A stretch of DNA of 7,319 bases from Helicobacteraceae bacterium (GCA_947497635.1 CANMHZ010000057.1:1-7319), one strand, 5' to 3'. Counted from the stretch's first letter, positions 1 through 6,433 are shown. Numbers and translations: made by a program. Notes: generated by a model from the letters alone, not told the origin.

Positions 1-672
1 TGCGCGCCCTACTCCGTATAAAAACCCATAGAGTAAGATCAACTCCCCCTCGAACGTTTTGCGATGGCGATAGAGATAGATGATCACAAAAACCACAACC
101 CCCTCCACAAACGCCTCATACAACTGCGAAGGGTGACGGAGGGTATCATAAACATAAATCCCCCACGGTACATCGGTGGCGCGTCCTACAAGTTCTTGAT
201 TGAGAAAATTCCCGATCCGCCCGAAGACATATCCCAAGGGAACCGATACCGCCACCAAATCCATTAACTGTCCAAAAGAAACACCATGACGGCGATGATA
301 CAAATACGACCCGATCAAAAAGCCCACAATCGCCCCATGAAAACTCATCCCCCGAATTCCGACAAACTGCCCATCAATAAACGGATTAAAAATCTGCCAC
401 GGTTGTGTCAAATAGTACATCGTATGGGTATCATAAAAAAGAACATACCCCAATCGTGCCCCAAGAATAACCCCGATTTCTGCATAGATAAAATAATCAT
501 CCAACTGCTCTTTCGTAATAGCAATATTATCTTTTTGAACGATCCATTTAGCAATCATAAGAGCTGAAAGCAACGCCAAAACATACATCAACCCATACCA
601 ATGGACAGGGATAGAGAAGAGGTTAAAGGCTACGGGATTGAAGTGTTCGTATATGTGATTCCAGTATTCCAT
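1..672 (-). CDS. lgt: Prolipoprotein diacylglyceryl transferase Lgt, 3' end beyond window
   Basis: Lgt is an inner-membrane enzyme that moves diacylglycerol from phosphatidylglycerol onto the lipobox cysteine of prolipoproteins, the first step of lipoprotein maturation. The 224 codons present run open to the window edge; the family is usually about 260-290 residues, so roughly the last 40-60 are missing. Visible family motifs in order: HWYG (24-27), GARLGYVLFY (71-80), GMSFHGAIVG (109-118, with the catalytic-region His112), the Lgt signature GRIGNFLNQE (151-160), then GRATD, HPSQLYEA (180-187), and YGFLYGVGR near the edge. Hydrophobic segments around 27-42, 64-80, 111-124, 137-150 and 190-201 fit a polytopic membrane protein. 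The ATG at 672 is followed directly by family-like sequence. AAGGA lies upstream at 684-688, a rather long 11 bases away. A decayed copy of its first part lies at 2198-2302. Confidence 0.96.
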   Translation of the reverse strand, partial: MEYWNHIYEHFNPVAFNLFSIPVHWYGLMYVLALLSALMIAKWIVQKDNIAITKEQLDDYFIYAEIGVILGARLGYVLFYDTHTMYYLTQPWQIFNPFIDGQFVGIRGMSFHGAIVGFLIGSYLYHRRHGVSFGQLMDLVAVSVPLGYVFGRIGNFLNQELVGRATDVPWGIYVYDTLRHPSQLYEAFVEGVVVFVIIYLYRHRKTFEGELILLYGFLYGVGRA

Positions 673-683
673 GGTTTTATTTT

Positions 684-688
684 TCCTT
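684..688 (-). promoter_or_regulatory. Ribosome-binding site of lgt
   Basis: AAGGA on the minus strand, 11 bases before the lgt ATG, in an otherwise A/T-only leader. The same motif, with indels around it, precedes the ATG of the decayed lgt copy at 2297-2299, which supports both the assignment and the lgt start. Confidence 0.6.
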
Positions 689-702
689 ATATATTTTCAA
701 TT

Positions 703-721
703 ATCCAGTCAGTGACTGGAT
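703..721. repeat. Perfect 19-bp palindrome upstream of lgt
   Basis: ATCCAGTCA-G-TGACTGGAT has 9-bp perfect arms around one central base and lies 31-49 bases before the lgt start. Read on the plus strand it is followed by TTTTTATTTT, so it has the form of an intrinsic terminator (8-bp stem, 3-base loop, T-rich tail), but no plus-strand gene ends here. On the minus strand, the direction of all neighbouring genes, no T tract follows. An operator-type binding site for lgt is the alternative. I cannot decide between them from sequence alone. Confidence 0.6.
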
Positions 722-728
722 TTTTATT

Positions 729-800
729 TTACAATTCTTCTATCTCAAAATAGGAGGCTATCTCTTTAGCCACATTATCAATAAATATAAGTTCGAGAAC
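729..800 (-). pseudogene. Possible C-terminal remnant of an unidentified gene
   Basis: A 23-codon open frame with no start codon, bounded by TAG (801-803) and ending in TAA (729-731). It reads like a protein tail, ending NVAKEIASYFEIEEL. The frame before it (residues such as FLKHLGSRTYIY, then stop) also reads like protein, as if a frameshift separates two parts; runs of eight and six A (minus strand) lie just upstream. The DNA shares a 14-base identity (733-746) with the 3' end of the nuclease gene (2355-2368) at nearly the same spacing from lgt. I do not recognise the family. It could be chance in AT-rich intergenic DNA. Confidence 0.25.
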
Positions 801-870
801 CTAAATGTTTCAAGAAGTTTTTTGACTTTTTTTTAGATCGACTTTTTATCATCCAATTTTAATGATCAAT

Positions 871-2136
871 CTAATGCACTAAAGGAATTTTCATAGTAAA
901 ACAGCTGCCAAAATCTATTGTTTTTACACTTAATGATCCCTTCATCCTAGATTCAATAATATTTTTAGCAAGATAGAGCCCTATACCCGTTCCACAAGCA
1001 TCATGCTTGGTTGTAAAATAGGGATCAAAGATCTTCTCTATAATTTCATCACTAATACCCCCACCATTATCGATAACTTCAATAATACCATCCTTATTAT
1101 CACAGTTAAATGCAATGGTTATCTTCCCCAGCTCAATACTCTTCTCTTCAATTTGGAACTTGATTGCATCAATAGCGTTGTTAAACAAAATAATCATCAC
1201 TTGTTTAAATTCATTCTCAACACCATAAAAAGAAAAATCACAGTTAATATTGAGGGTAGTAACGACATTATTACTTTGAAATTGTGCACCGAGAATAATC
1301 AAGATATCTTCAATGCTTTTTCTTGGATGAAAAACAATGGTCTCTCTATCTGGATGAAGAAATTTTCGAAAATCATCAATAGTCTGCGACATGTACCTGA
1401 TATTTAAGCTGATAATATTCATCTTCTCATGAAAATCTTTTTCAGTCATAAAACCGAGGGTATAGTGAGTCTCTAAATTCACCGTCGCTAATCCAATGAT
1501 ATTGAGAGGTTGTCTCCATTGATGCGCAATTGATTCAAGCATCTCGCCCATTGCAGCTTGTCTTGATTGATGGAGCATTAAACGCTCTTGTTTTTGCTGT
1601 TTCTCAATCTCCTTTTTGACCCTTTCCTCAAGCTCATTATTGAATGATTTAAGTTGCTCTCTTTGCTGATGTAGGATTTTGAGGCTCTCTTCCAAATCAA
1701 TTTGTGTTTTTTTGAGTTGTGTTATGTCACGACCAGTCCCTACCGTTCCAATAATATTTCCGTTTTTATCGCAAAAAGGGGCTTTATACACTTCTAAATA
1801 AAGCAATTTTCCTTTGACATTTCCGTACTCTTCAAACTTCATGGGCTTGTTGTTCTCTATAACAACTAAGTCGGAGTTAAAACACAACTCCCCAAATGTA
1901 TGCCAATCTGGATTATCATTGTGTGTATTTCTCTCTCGCATGGCAAAAAATACATCATTTTTACCTATAGGCTCATCCGTATCCTTTGTCATCAGCAAAC
2001 CATCACATATCGCTTGATTGGCATATAGATAGTTTCCATTTAATTCTTTGACCCACAACATATCCGGAAGATTTTGTGATAAAAGTTTTAATAACTCAGA
2101 GTTATGCTCTTTTAAGTCTGAAATCTCAAATGTCAC
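871..2136 (-). CDS. Cytoplasmic PAS-domain sensor histidine kinase (orphan)
   Basis: A 421-residue soluble sensor kinase; I see no signal peptide or membrane segment, so it should sense a cytoplasmic cue and pass phosphate to a response regulator. Domains: PAS with PAC-type end (about 14-140, finishing GTVGTGRDIT), a charged coiled coil (about 141-190, rich in E, Q and K), the dimerisation/phosphoacceptor helix with H-box His205 in IAHQWRQPLN, and a HATPase_c domain with N-box NNAIDAI (319-325), G1 DNGGG (356-360), F-box DPYFTT (371-376) and G2 GTGIGL (382-387). All catalytic boxes look intact. The start is GTG at 2136, chosen because AAGGA lies 7 bases upstream (2144-2148) and no in-frame ATG lies further up. 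No response regulator adjoins it. It sits between two copies of the lgt 5' end, so it is probably an inserted gene. The signal is unknown. Confidence 0.93.
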   Translation of the reverse strand: MTFEISDLKEHNSELLKLLSQNLPDMLWVKELNGNYLYANQAICDGLLMTKDTDEPIGKNDVFFAMRERNTHNDNPDWHTFGELCFNSDLVVIENNKPMKFEEYGNVKGKLLYLEVYKAPFCDKNGNIIGTVGTGRDITQLKKTQIDLEESLKILHQQREQLKSFNNELEERVKKEIEKQQKQERLMLHQSRQAAMGEMLESIAHQWRQPLNIIGLATVNLETHYTLGFMTEKDFHEKMNIISLNIRYMSQTIDDFRKFLHPDRETIVFHPRKSIEDILIILGAQFQSNNVVTTLNINCDFSFYGVENEFKQVMIILFNNAIDAIKFQIEEKSIELGKITIAFNCDNKDGIIEVIDNGGGISDEIIEKIFDPYFTTKHDACGTGIGLYLAKNIIESRMKGSLSVKTIDFGSCFTMKIPLVH

Positions 2137-2143
2137 AATATTT

Positions 2144-2148
2144 TCCTT
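2144..2148 (-). promoter_or_regulatory. Ribosome-binding site of the histidine kinase
   Basis: AAGGA on the minus strand, 7 bases before the GTG codon at 2136. It decides the unusual GTG start, since the frame stays open upstream to TGA at 2197-2199 without any ATG. Confidence 0.65.
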
Positions 2149-2197
2149 TTGTTCTACTTCGAACGTCGAAATGAGGGAGCGTTCTTCTGTCTGATGT

Positions 2198-2302
2198 CAA
2201 TATTATCTTTTTCAACAATCCATACCAATGGACGGGGATAGAGAAGATATTAAAGGCTACGGGGTTGAAGTGTTCGTATATGTGATTTCAGTATGCCATA
2301 GT
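2198..2302 (-). pseudogene. Decayed second copy of the lgt 5' end
   Basis: Positions 2221-2300 match 594-673 of intact lgt at 73 of 80 bases, and 2198-2222 match 522-546 at 23 of 25. The two blocks are joined where intact lgt has 49 more bases; CCA occurs at both edges of the missing piece, so a microhomology deletion is likely. The start codon survives (ATG at 2299-2297) but codon 4, TGG (Trp) in lgt, is TGA here, and the 49-base loss shifts the frame. Nothing resembling lgt continues below 2198. Similarity may extend past the start to about 2327, including an AAGGAAA motif. The fragment is in the same orientation as lgt and lies directly after the nuclease stop codon. It cannot make Lgt. 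Confidence 0.9.
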
Positions 2303-3163
2303 TTAGTTGTTTCCTTTGATATCTTTTTGTAGTTCGTCTAATTCATCTTCAATAAATTCTTCTATCTCTTTAAGAGAAGGGAGATTAATTTTGTATTTGG
2401 AGACAAAAAGCTGATTACTGAGTCCCGCCGTAGCATACTCAACTTTAGTATTATTTTTACCCGCACATAATATCAATCCGATAGGTGGGTTATCATTCTC
2501 CGCCATGATCTCTTTTTTGTAGTAATTGAGATAAAAGTTCATTTGTCCCACATCGGCATGAGAGAACTCTCTGATTTTCAAATCGACCAATATGTGACAT
2601 TTTAACACCCGATGATAAAAGACCAAATCGATTCGGTCATGTTCATTATCAATCGAAATTCGCTTTTGACGCGCTTCGAAACAAAATCCGTTACCAAGTT
2701 CAAGTAAAAAGTCCTGTAAATGGTTCAGAAGTGCCATCTCTAAATCGTTCTCACTGTATTTCGCTTTGGTCTCCAACCCTGTAAATTCCAATATATAGGG
2801 ATCTTTGATAATCTGTTCGGGCAGTAGTATTTCGCTTGTAGACGTAATCGATGCAATTAACTCTTTTTTATCGTATGACAATCCAATCCGTTCATAGGTT
2901 TGTGCGTTAATTTGTCGCCGAAGTTCTCGAACGCTCCAATTTCCTTTGATCGTTTCTACTTCATAAAATAATCTTTTTAAAGGTTCATCTATTTGAATGA
3001 ATTCAATGAAATGTGAAAATGTACACACATTGATCAATTTAACAATGTCAACTTGAGTATTTTTAAATTCGTCAGACAATGTCTGACTTATTTGAGGATA
3101 GGTCAAATAAAATTGCCTAAATAACTTTAAATTCGTATTTGAAAGACCTTTGATATGGTTCAA
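2303..3163 (-). CDS. YhcG/DUF1016-family PDDEXK nuclease, N-terminally truncated
   Basis: This family joins an N-terminal DUF1016_N domain to a C-terminal PD-(D/E)XK nuclease fold; members are often found in defence or accessory islands. The nuclease half is complete here: helix Glu142 with LLNHLQDFLLELG (145-157), Asp179 in RIDLVFYHR (177-185), the D-x-K pair Asp194/Lys196 in ILVDLKI (191-197), and Gln207 in GQMNFYLNYY (206-215). The helical NWSVRELRRQI motif (75-85) also fits. The protein begins at GLSNTNLKLFRQFYL, which in usual 330-380-residue members lies roughly 60-80 residues in, so most of the N-terminal domain is gone. The only available start is TTG at 3163, with TGA two codons earlier and no Shine-Dalgarno sequence. 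It is therefore either a 5'-truncated pseudogene or a poorly expressed nuclease half. It stops with TAA three bases before the ATG of the lgt remnant. Confidence 0.8.
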   Translation of the reverse strand: MNHIKGLSNTNLKLFRQFYLTYPQISQTLSDEFKNTQVDIVKLINVCTFSHFIEFIQIDEPLKRLFYEVETIKGNWSVRELRRQINAQTYERIGLSYDKKELIASITSTSEILLPEQIIKDPYILEFTGLETKAKYSENDLEMALLNHLQDFLLELGNGFCFEARQKRISIDNEHDRIDLVFYHRVLKCHILVDLKIREFSHADVGQMNFYLNYYKKEIMAENDNPPIGLILCAGKNNTKVEYATAGLSNQLFVSKYKINLPSLKEIEEFIEDELDELQKDIKGNN

Positions 3164-3204
3164 ATTTCAATCACATTGTACCCGTTATATTTTTTCATAT
3201 TTTA

Positions 3205-3699
3205 TCATCGTGCATGTCCCTTTTGATGCTGCCCCATAATTTGAGTCATCACTTCCAAGTTTTCATCCAAACGATACGCTTTTCCAAATCCCATAACAGC
3301 ATTTCCACTCACCGTAGAGAGTTTAAAAAGATGAAAATCACCCATACCGGATAACGAGTTAATCAAATCACCATCAAAGTTCTCTTTGAACAAAGTCATT
3401 ATCGCTTCAAACGCCCCTTCTTCACGGAGAATTTCAGACTCAGTAGCCTCAATGGTAATGCGTTTACGGGCGAAGGGTTGAAGTGTTTTGGCTTCATCTT
3501 CGGCAAAGAGCAACGAAACTTTTTGGGAATTCAAGAGATTTCGTCCATGTTGCGCGACGGTACTAATCAAGATATAAAATTCGTTCCCTTGTTGGACAAA
3601 TGGAGCGGTGCTTGCGTGCGGTTGCCCCTCTGGAGTTAACGATGCCATCATAAGGGTTTGGAATTGCTCTAAAAATGTGCTGATTTCTTGTGTTGTCAT
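3205..3699 (-). CDS. HugZ-like split-barrel (PNPOx-fold) haem/flavin-binding protein
   Basis: A 164-residue cytoplasmic protein of the pyridoxamine-phosphate-oxidase-like split-barrel superfamily. The order of segments matches the HugZ/ChuZ haem-utilisation branch: MMASLTPEGQPHASTAPFV (17-35), FYILISTVAQHGRNLL (41-56), VSLLFAEDEA (61-70), PFARKRITIEA (75-85), then GDFHLFKL (120-127) and AVMGFGKAYRL (134-144). The tail contains His158 and His162 (MGQHQKGHAR); C-terminal histidines contribute to haem binding in HugZ, but equivalence here is inference. It is shorter than the roughly 250-residue HugZ and ChuZ. Its ATG overlaps the stop of the upstream Fe-S gene by one base (TAATG), with a G-rich AGGGGG before it, so the two are translationally coupled in the hemN operon. 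Haem degradation, haem storage or a general flavin reductase role are all possible. Confidence 0.8.
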   Translation of the reverse strand: MTTQEISTFLEQFQTLMMASLTPEGQPHASTAPFVQQGNEFYILISTVAQHGRNLLNSQKVSLLFAEDEAKTLQPFARKRITIEATESEILREEGAFEAIMTLFKENFDGDLINSLSGMGDFHLFKLSTVSGNAVMGFGKAYRLDENLEVMTQIMGQHQKGHAR

Positions 3700-4982
3700 T
3701 ATTTCCCCCTCAACGCTTCGGCAATCAACTCAATCGGATTTTTAAAGACAACATCCACATTTGCTTCATTCATTGAATTGTTAATTTGCATACGGCACGC
3801 ACTGCACTCGGCACTGACGATTTGTGCCCCTGTGTTTTGGATCATGGCAGCTTTGGGGCGACCGACCGCTTGTGCGAAATGAAATTTCTCCGTTTGCATC
3901 GTCACTCCTCCAAAACCACAACAGGCATTAGGATCACTCATCTCTTTGATGGCGTAATTTTGGGCAATAAGGGTTCGAGGCTCTTTGTGAATCCCTTGCA
4001 TTTTGCGGGCATGACACGGGTCGTGATAGGTGACACTTAAATCAGAACGCTTTTTATGCGCTAACACCGTTTTAAGATCGGTATGTTGCTCCAGCCACTC
4101 GGTTGCCATAAAGATCTTATCTTTTAGTTTTTTGGAGCGCTCCAACCACTCTTGTTGATCGTGAAAGAAGTGCTCATAATCGATTTTTATCATCGCACTA
4201 CACGTCGCTTCAGGGATAATAATCGCCTCTACCTCATCAATAAAACTCTCGAAATAGGCAATGTTTTTCTTAGCATTGTGATCAACGGTAGCAAAATCTC
4301 CCGTAAAATAGGCAGGTGCCCCGCAACAGAGCTGTTTTTTTGGGATAAAGACATCGATTTGAAGCTCTTCTAAAATTTCAACCAATCCATCACCAATTTG
4401 GGTGTAGTTGTAATTTCCCAAACATCCGATGAAAATCGCGACACGCCGTTTCCCCCCATGGGAGATATTTTCAGGATAGCTGTTTAAAAAAGAAGTTTTC
4501 CCCATAGAGGGTAAAAGCCTATCTTTTTTGATGATGGGAAGATTAAATCGCGGTTGCATTGAGTTGAGTTCGGCTTTGATTTTAAATCCGCAGGTTTGAA
4601 AGACGTAGCCAAGTTTAAACAAAATATCCATTGTCGTACGGTGACGAAGAAGATAGAAAAATGCTCGTTTGAACCATGCAATCCCAAACTTATCGGCAAT
4701 ATCGGCACGCACTTGCTCAATCACCATATCGGTTGCTAATGCCTTGGGACAGACATCGGTACAATTGGTACACAAAAAACAGCTCTCAAAAATCTCTTTG
4801 GCGTTAAAATCAAGTTCCAATTCACCCCGCTGATACGCACCAAGGAGATCAATAAACCCACGAGGAGAAGTTACTTCATCCGCATTAACATTGTGAATAG
4901 TACAGACGGGGATACACTTCCCACATTTAATACACGCATCTGAGGTTTCGGTAAAATTGAACAATTCGCCGTGCTTTGTCAT
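3699..4982 (-). CDS. Fe-S oxidoreductase subunit with two CCG domains (GlpC/GlcF-like)
   Basis: A 427-residue soluble iron-sulfur protein of the type that pairs with flavin dehydrogenases (glycolate, lactate or glycerol-3-phosphate oxidation). Two ferredoxin-type 4Fe-4S motifs are seen: Cys17/20/23/27 and Cys68/71/74/78, the second followed by Pro. Two CCG domains follow: Cys187 with Cys219-Cys220-Gly and Cys261, then Cys323 (DPCHARKMQG), Cys354-Cys355-Gly and Cys393/396. The first CCG domain has Met264 where the last Cys of a full motif would be, which I recall also occurs in LldE-like proteins. No catalytic flavoprotein gene is adjacent, so the electron donor is unknown. It starts one base after the hemN stop (TAAGATG) and its own stop overlaps the next ATG, giving a tight operon. 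The hemN-then-Fe-S order also occurs, as I recall, in H. pylori (HP0665-HP0666), where the second gene is labelled glpC; the true substrate is not shown by sequence. Confidence 0.9.
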   Translation of the reverse strand: MTKHGELFNFTETSDACIKCGKCIPVCTIHNVNADEVTSPRGFIDLLGAYQRGELELDFNAKEIFESCFLCTNCTDVCPKALATDMVIEQVRADIADKFGIAWFKRAFFYLLRHRTTMDILFKLGYVFQTCGFKIKAELNSMQPRFNLPIIKKDRLLPSMGKTSFLNSYPENISHGGKRRVAIFIGCLGNYNYTQIGDGLVEILEELQIDVFIPKKQLCCGAPAYFTGDFATVDHNAKKNIAYFESFIDEVEAIIIPEATCSAMIKIDYEHFFHDQQEWLERSKKLKDKIFMATEWLEQHTDLKTVLAHKKRSDLSVTYHDPCHARKMQGIHKEPRTLIAQNYAIKEMSDPNACCGFGGVTMQTEKFHFAQAVGRPKAAMIQNTGAQIVSAECSACRMQINNSMNEANVDVVFKNPIELIAEALRGK

Positions 4983-4983
4983 C

Positions 4984-6360
4984 TTACACCGTCTTGCTAA
5001 ATGTTTTTGAGTTGGAAACGTGCCGTTTCATATAGGCATCAAAAACGATGGCAATATTACGGATCAATAACGTCCCAGTAGGAGAACATTCGATAAGTGT
5101 TGGGGTCATAGTCAGAAGTTCATCCACTTCGAAAGGTTTCAATTCTTCAAGCGCATCGGCAAAATACTCAGCAAACTTCACGTTGTAGAGTTTCTCAAAT
5201 CGGCTAATATCAAGTTTGAAGTTAGACATCAGTTCCATAATAACGTATTGACGGATACGGTCATCGTCATTGAGGGCAACACCCCTCTCGTGAGGTAATC
5301 GTCCTGCATCAATCGCCTCTTCGTACCGATCCATCTCTTTGAAGTTTTGAGAGTAATAATCTGCCCCCTCACCAATAGAGGTGAGACCGACACCGATCAA
5401 ATCCGCACCCCCTTTGGTCGTATACCCTTGAAAATTACGGTGTAACTCCCCTTTTTCAATCGCTTTGAAAAGTTCATCCGCAGGCTTGGCAAAGTGATCC
5501 ATCCCAATCATTTTATATCCACGCTCATTCATATAGTCGATGGTATAACGCATAATTGCCAATTTTTCCGCAGGAAGAGGCAATGTCGTCTCATCAATTT
5601 TACGCATCGTTTTCTTGAGCCACGGCACATGGGCGTAATTGAATACGGCAAAGCGATCAGGGTTGAGGGAAATCGCTAAATCAAGGGTCTTTTTGAACGT
5701 CTCCAAACTTTGATACGGCAATCCATAAATAAGATCAACATTGACGCTCACCATATTGTATTGACGGGCTAACTCCATAGCAGCTTTCGTAATATCATAC
5801 GGCTGAACACGGTGTACTGCGATTTGTACTTTTTCATCAAAATCTTGAATCCCGAAGCTGACACGATTGAATCCCGCATCACTCATCACCTTCATCTGTT
5901 CTTCGTTGATATGACGAGGATCAATTTCACAACTAATCTCCGCATCGGCTGTAAAATTCTTGAAATGACCTTTGATCGCACCAATAATACGCCCCAACTG
6001 TTCGGCATTAAAAAACGTTGGTGTCCCACCACCAAAATGGAGCTGAATAACAGGGCGATTAACATCAATGTGTTGAGCTAAAATCACCATCTCACGTAAC
6101 AAATAATCGATATAACGCTCTTTTTTATCCTCTTTAGAGGTAAAAACAACATTACATCCACAAAAGTAACACGCATTTTTACAAAATGGAAGATGAAAAT
6201 ATAGTGACAGCGGACGCTTAGGATCTTGAGAATGAAGTTTTTCAAGATAGGACGTGTAACCAAACGTATCACTAAACTCCAATGCGGTCGGATAACTCGT
6301 GTAACGTGGTCCGGGTTTGGAATATCGGGTAAATTTATCAAAATCGAGCATTATGGACAT
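4984..6360 (-). CDS. hemN: Oxygen-independent coproporphyrinogen III oxidase
   Basis: HemN is a cytoplasmic radical-SAM enzyme that decarboxylates two propionates of coproporphyrinogen III to give protoporphyrinogen IX without oxygen. The 458 residues equal the usual length. Near the start is KPGPRYTSYPTA (15-26). The radical-SAM cluster motif C-x3-C-x2-C is Cys60/64/67, with the HemN-specific extra Cys69 (CYFCGC), and Tyr54 and His56 precede it as in the E. coli enzyme. Then come GGGTPTF (110-116), SFGIQDFD (168-175) and VNVDLIYGLP, with the HemN C-terminal domain after about 360. This is true HemN rather than the HemW type. Coordinates give the longest frame (ATG at 6360), which has no ribosome-binding site. 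ATG at 6351 (codon 4) is a good alternative because the leader ORF's stop overlaps it as TAATG. It is first in the operon with the Fe-S and HugZ-like genes. Confidence 0.97.
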   Translation of the reverse strand: MSIMLDFDKFTRYSKPGPRYTSYPTALEFSDTFGYTSYLEKLHSQDPKRPLSLYFHLPFCKNACYFCGCNVVFTSKEDKKERYIDYLLREMVILAQHIDVNRPVIQLHFGGGTPTFFNAEQLGRIIGAIKGHFKNFTADAEISCEIDPRHINEEQMKVMSDAGFNRVSFGIQDFDEKVQIAVHRVQPYDITKAAMELARQYNMVSVNVDLIYGLPYQSLETFKKTLDLAISLNPDRFAVFNYAHVPWLKKTMRKIDETTLPLPAEKLAIMRYTIDYMNERGYKMIGMDHFAKPADELFKAIEKGELHRNFQGYTTKGGADLIGVGLTSIGEGADYYSQNFKEMDRYEEAIDAGRLPHERGVALNDDDRIRQYVIMELMSNFKLDISRFEKLYNVKFAEYFADALEELKPFEVDELLTMTPTLIECSPTGTLLIRNIAIVFDAYMKRHVSNSKTFSKTV

Positions 6361-6401
6361 CCATTATTGTGAAAATTTCTGTAATTCGCGATTATACCCA
6401 T
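6351..6401 (-). CDS. Possible 16-codon leader ORF of hemN
   Basis: On the minus strand ATG at 6401 opens a frame of 16 codons (MGIIANYRNFHNNGCP) ending in TAA at 6353-6351. That stop overlaps the in-frame hemN ATG at 6351-6349 by one base. A strong ribosome-binding site, GGAGGT (6411-6416), lies 9 bases before the start, better than that of any other gene here. The peptide ends in Cys-Pro, the core of haem-regulatory motifs in other proteins. A competing reading is that TATAAT at 6391-6396, inside this frame, is the hemN -10 box, in which case the frame would not be on that transcript. It is too short to judge by coding statistics. Confidence 0.4.
   Translation of the reverse strand: MGIIANYRNFHNNGCP
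6391..6396 (-). promoter_or_regulatory. Candidate -10 box for the hemN operon
   Basis: TATAAT on the minus strand would place a transcription start near 6384, about 24-33 bases before the hemN starts. I see no convincing -35 hexamer, which is normal for Campylobacterota sigma-70 promoters. It lies inside the possible leader ORF, so the two readings compete unless a second promoter further upstream also exists. Confidence 0.45.
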
Positions 6402-6410
6402 TTCGATTGA

Positions 6411-6416
6411 ACCTCC
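6411..6416 (-). promoter_or_regulatory. Strong Shine-Dalgarno sequence before the hemN leader ORF
   Basis: GGAGGT on the minus strand, within GGGGAGGT, 9 bases before ATG 6401 and over 50 bases from either hemN start, so it cannot serve hemN directly. A full anti-SD complement is uncommon in AT-rich intergenic DNA and is the main support for a translated leader. Confidence 0.45.
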
Positions 6417-6433
6417 CCTAAAGCACTTATATT

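Noticed and set aside
64..567. Plus-strand open frames opposite lgt (64-267 and 286-567)
   Set aside because: They lie antisense to a motif-complete lgt and their products are unusually rich in His, Asn, Pro and Ile, as expected for the reverse of membrane-protein codons.
827..834. Run of eight T between kinase and lgt as a phase-variable tract
   Set aside because: It is short and lies in no confirmed gene or promoter; at most it marks a frameshift in the suspected remnant.
1003..2017. Plus-strand open frames opposite the histidine kinase
   Set aside because: Both overlap conserved kinase or PAS domain sequence in antisense and show no domain-like features.
2195..2207. TTGACA (2195-2200) and GATAAT (2202-2207) upstream of the kinase on the minus strand
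   Set aside because: They are in the wrong order and spacing to form one promoter, and no -10 box follows TTGACA at 16-18 bases. GATAAT alone, inside the lgt remnant, could still be a weak -10.
3071..3087. Palindrome GTCAGACA-A-TGTCTGAC
   Set aside because: It lies inside the nuclease coding sequence, where it encodes ordinary family residues; an 8-bp dyad is not surprising in 7 kb.
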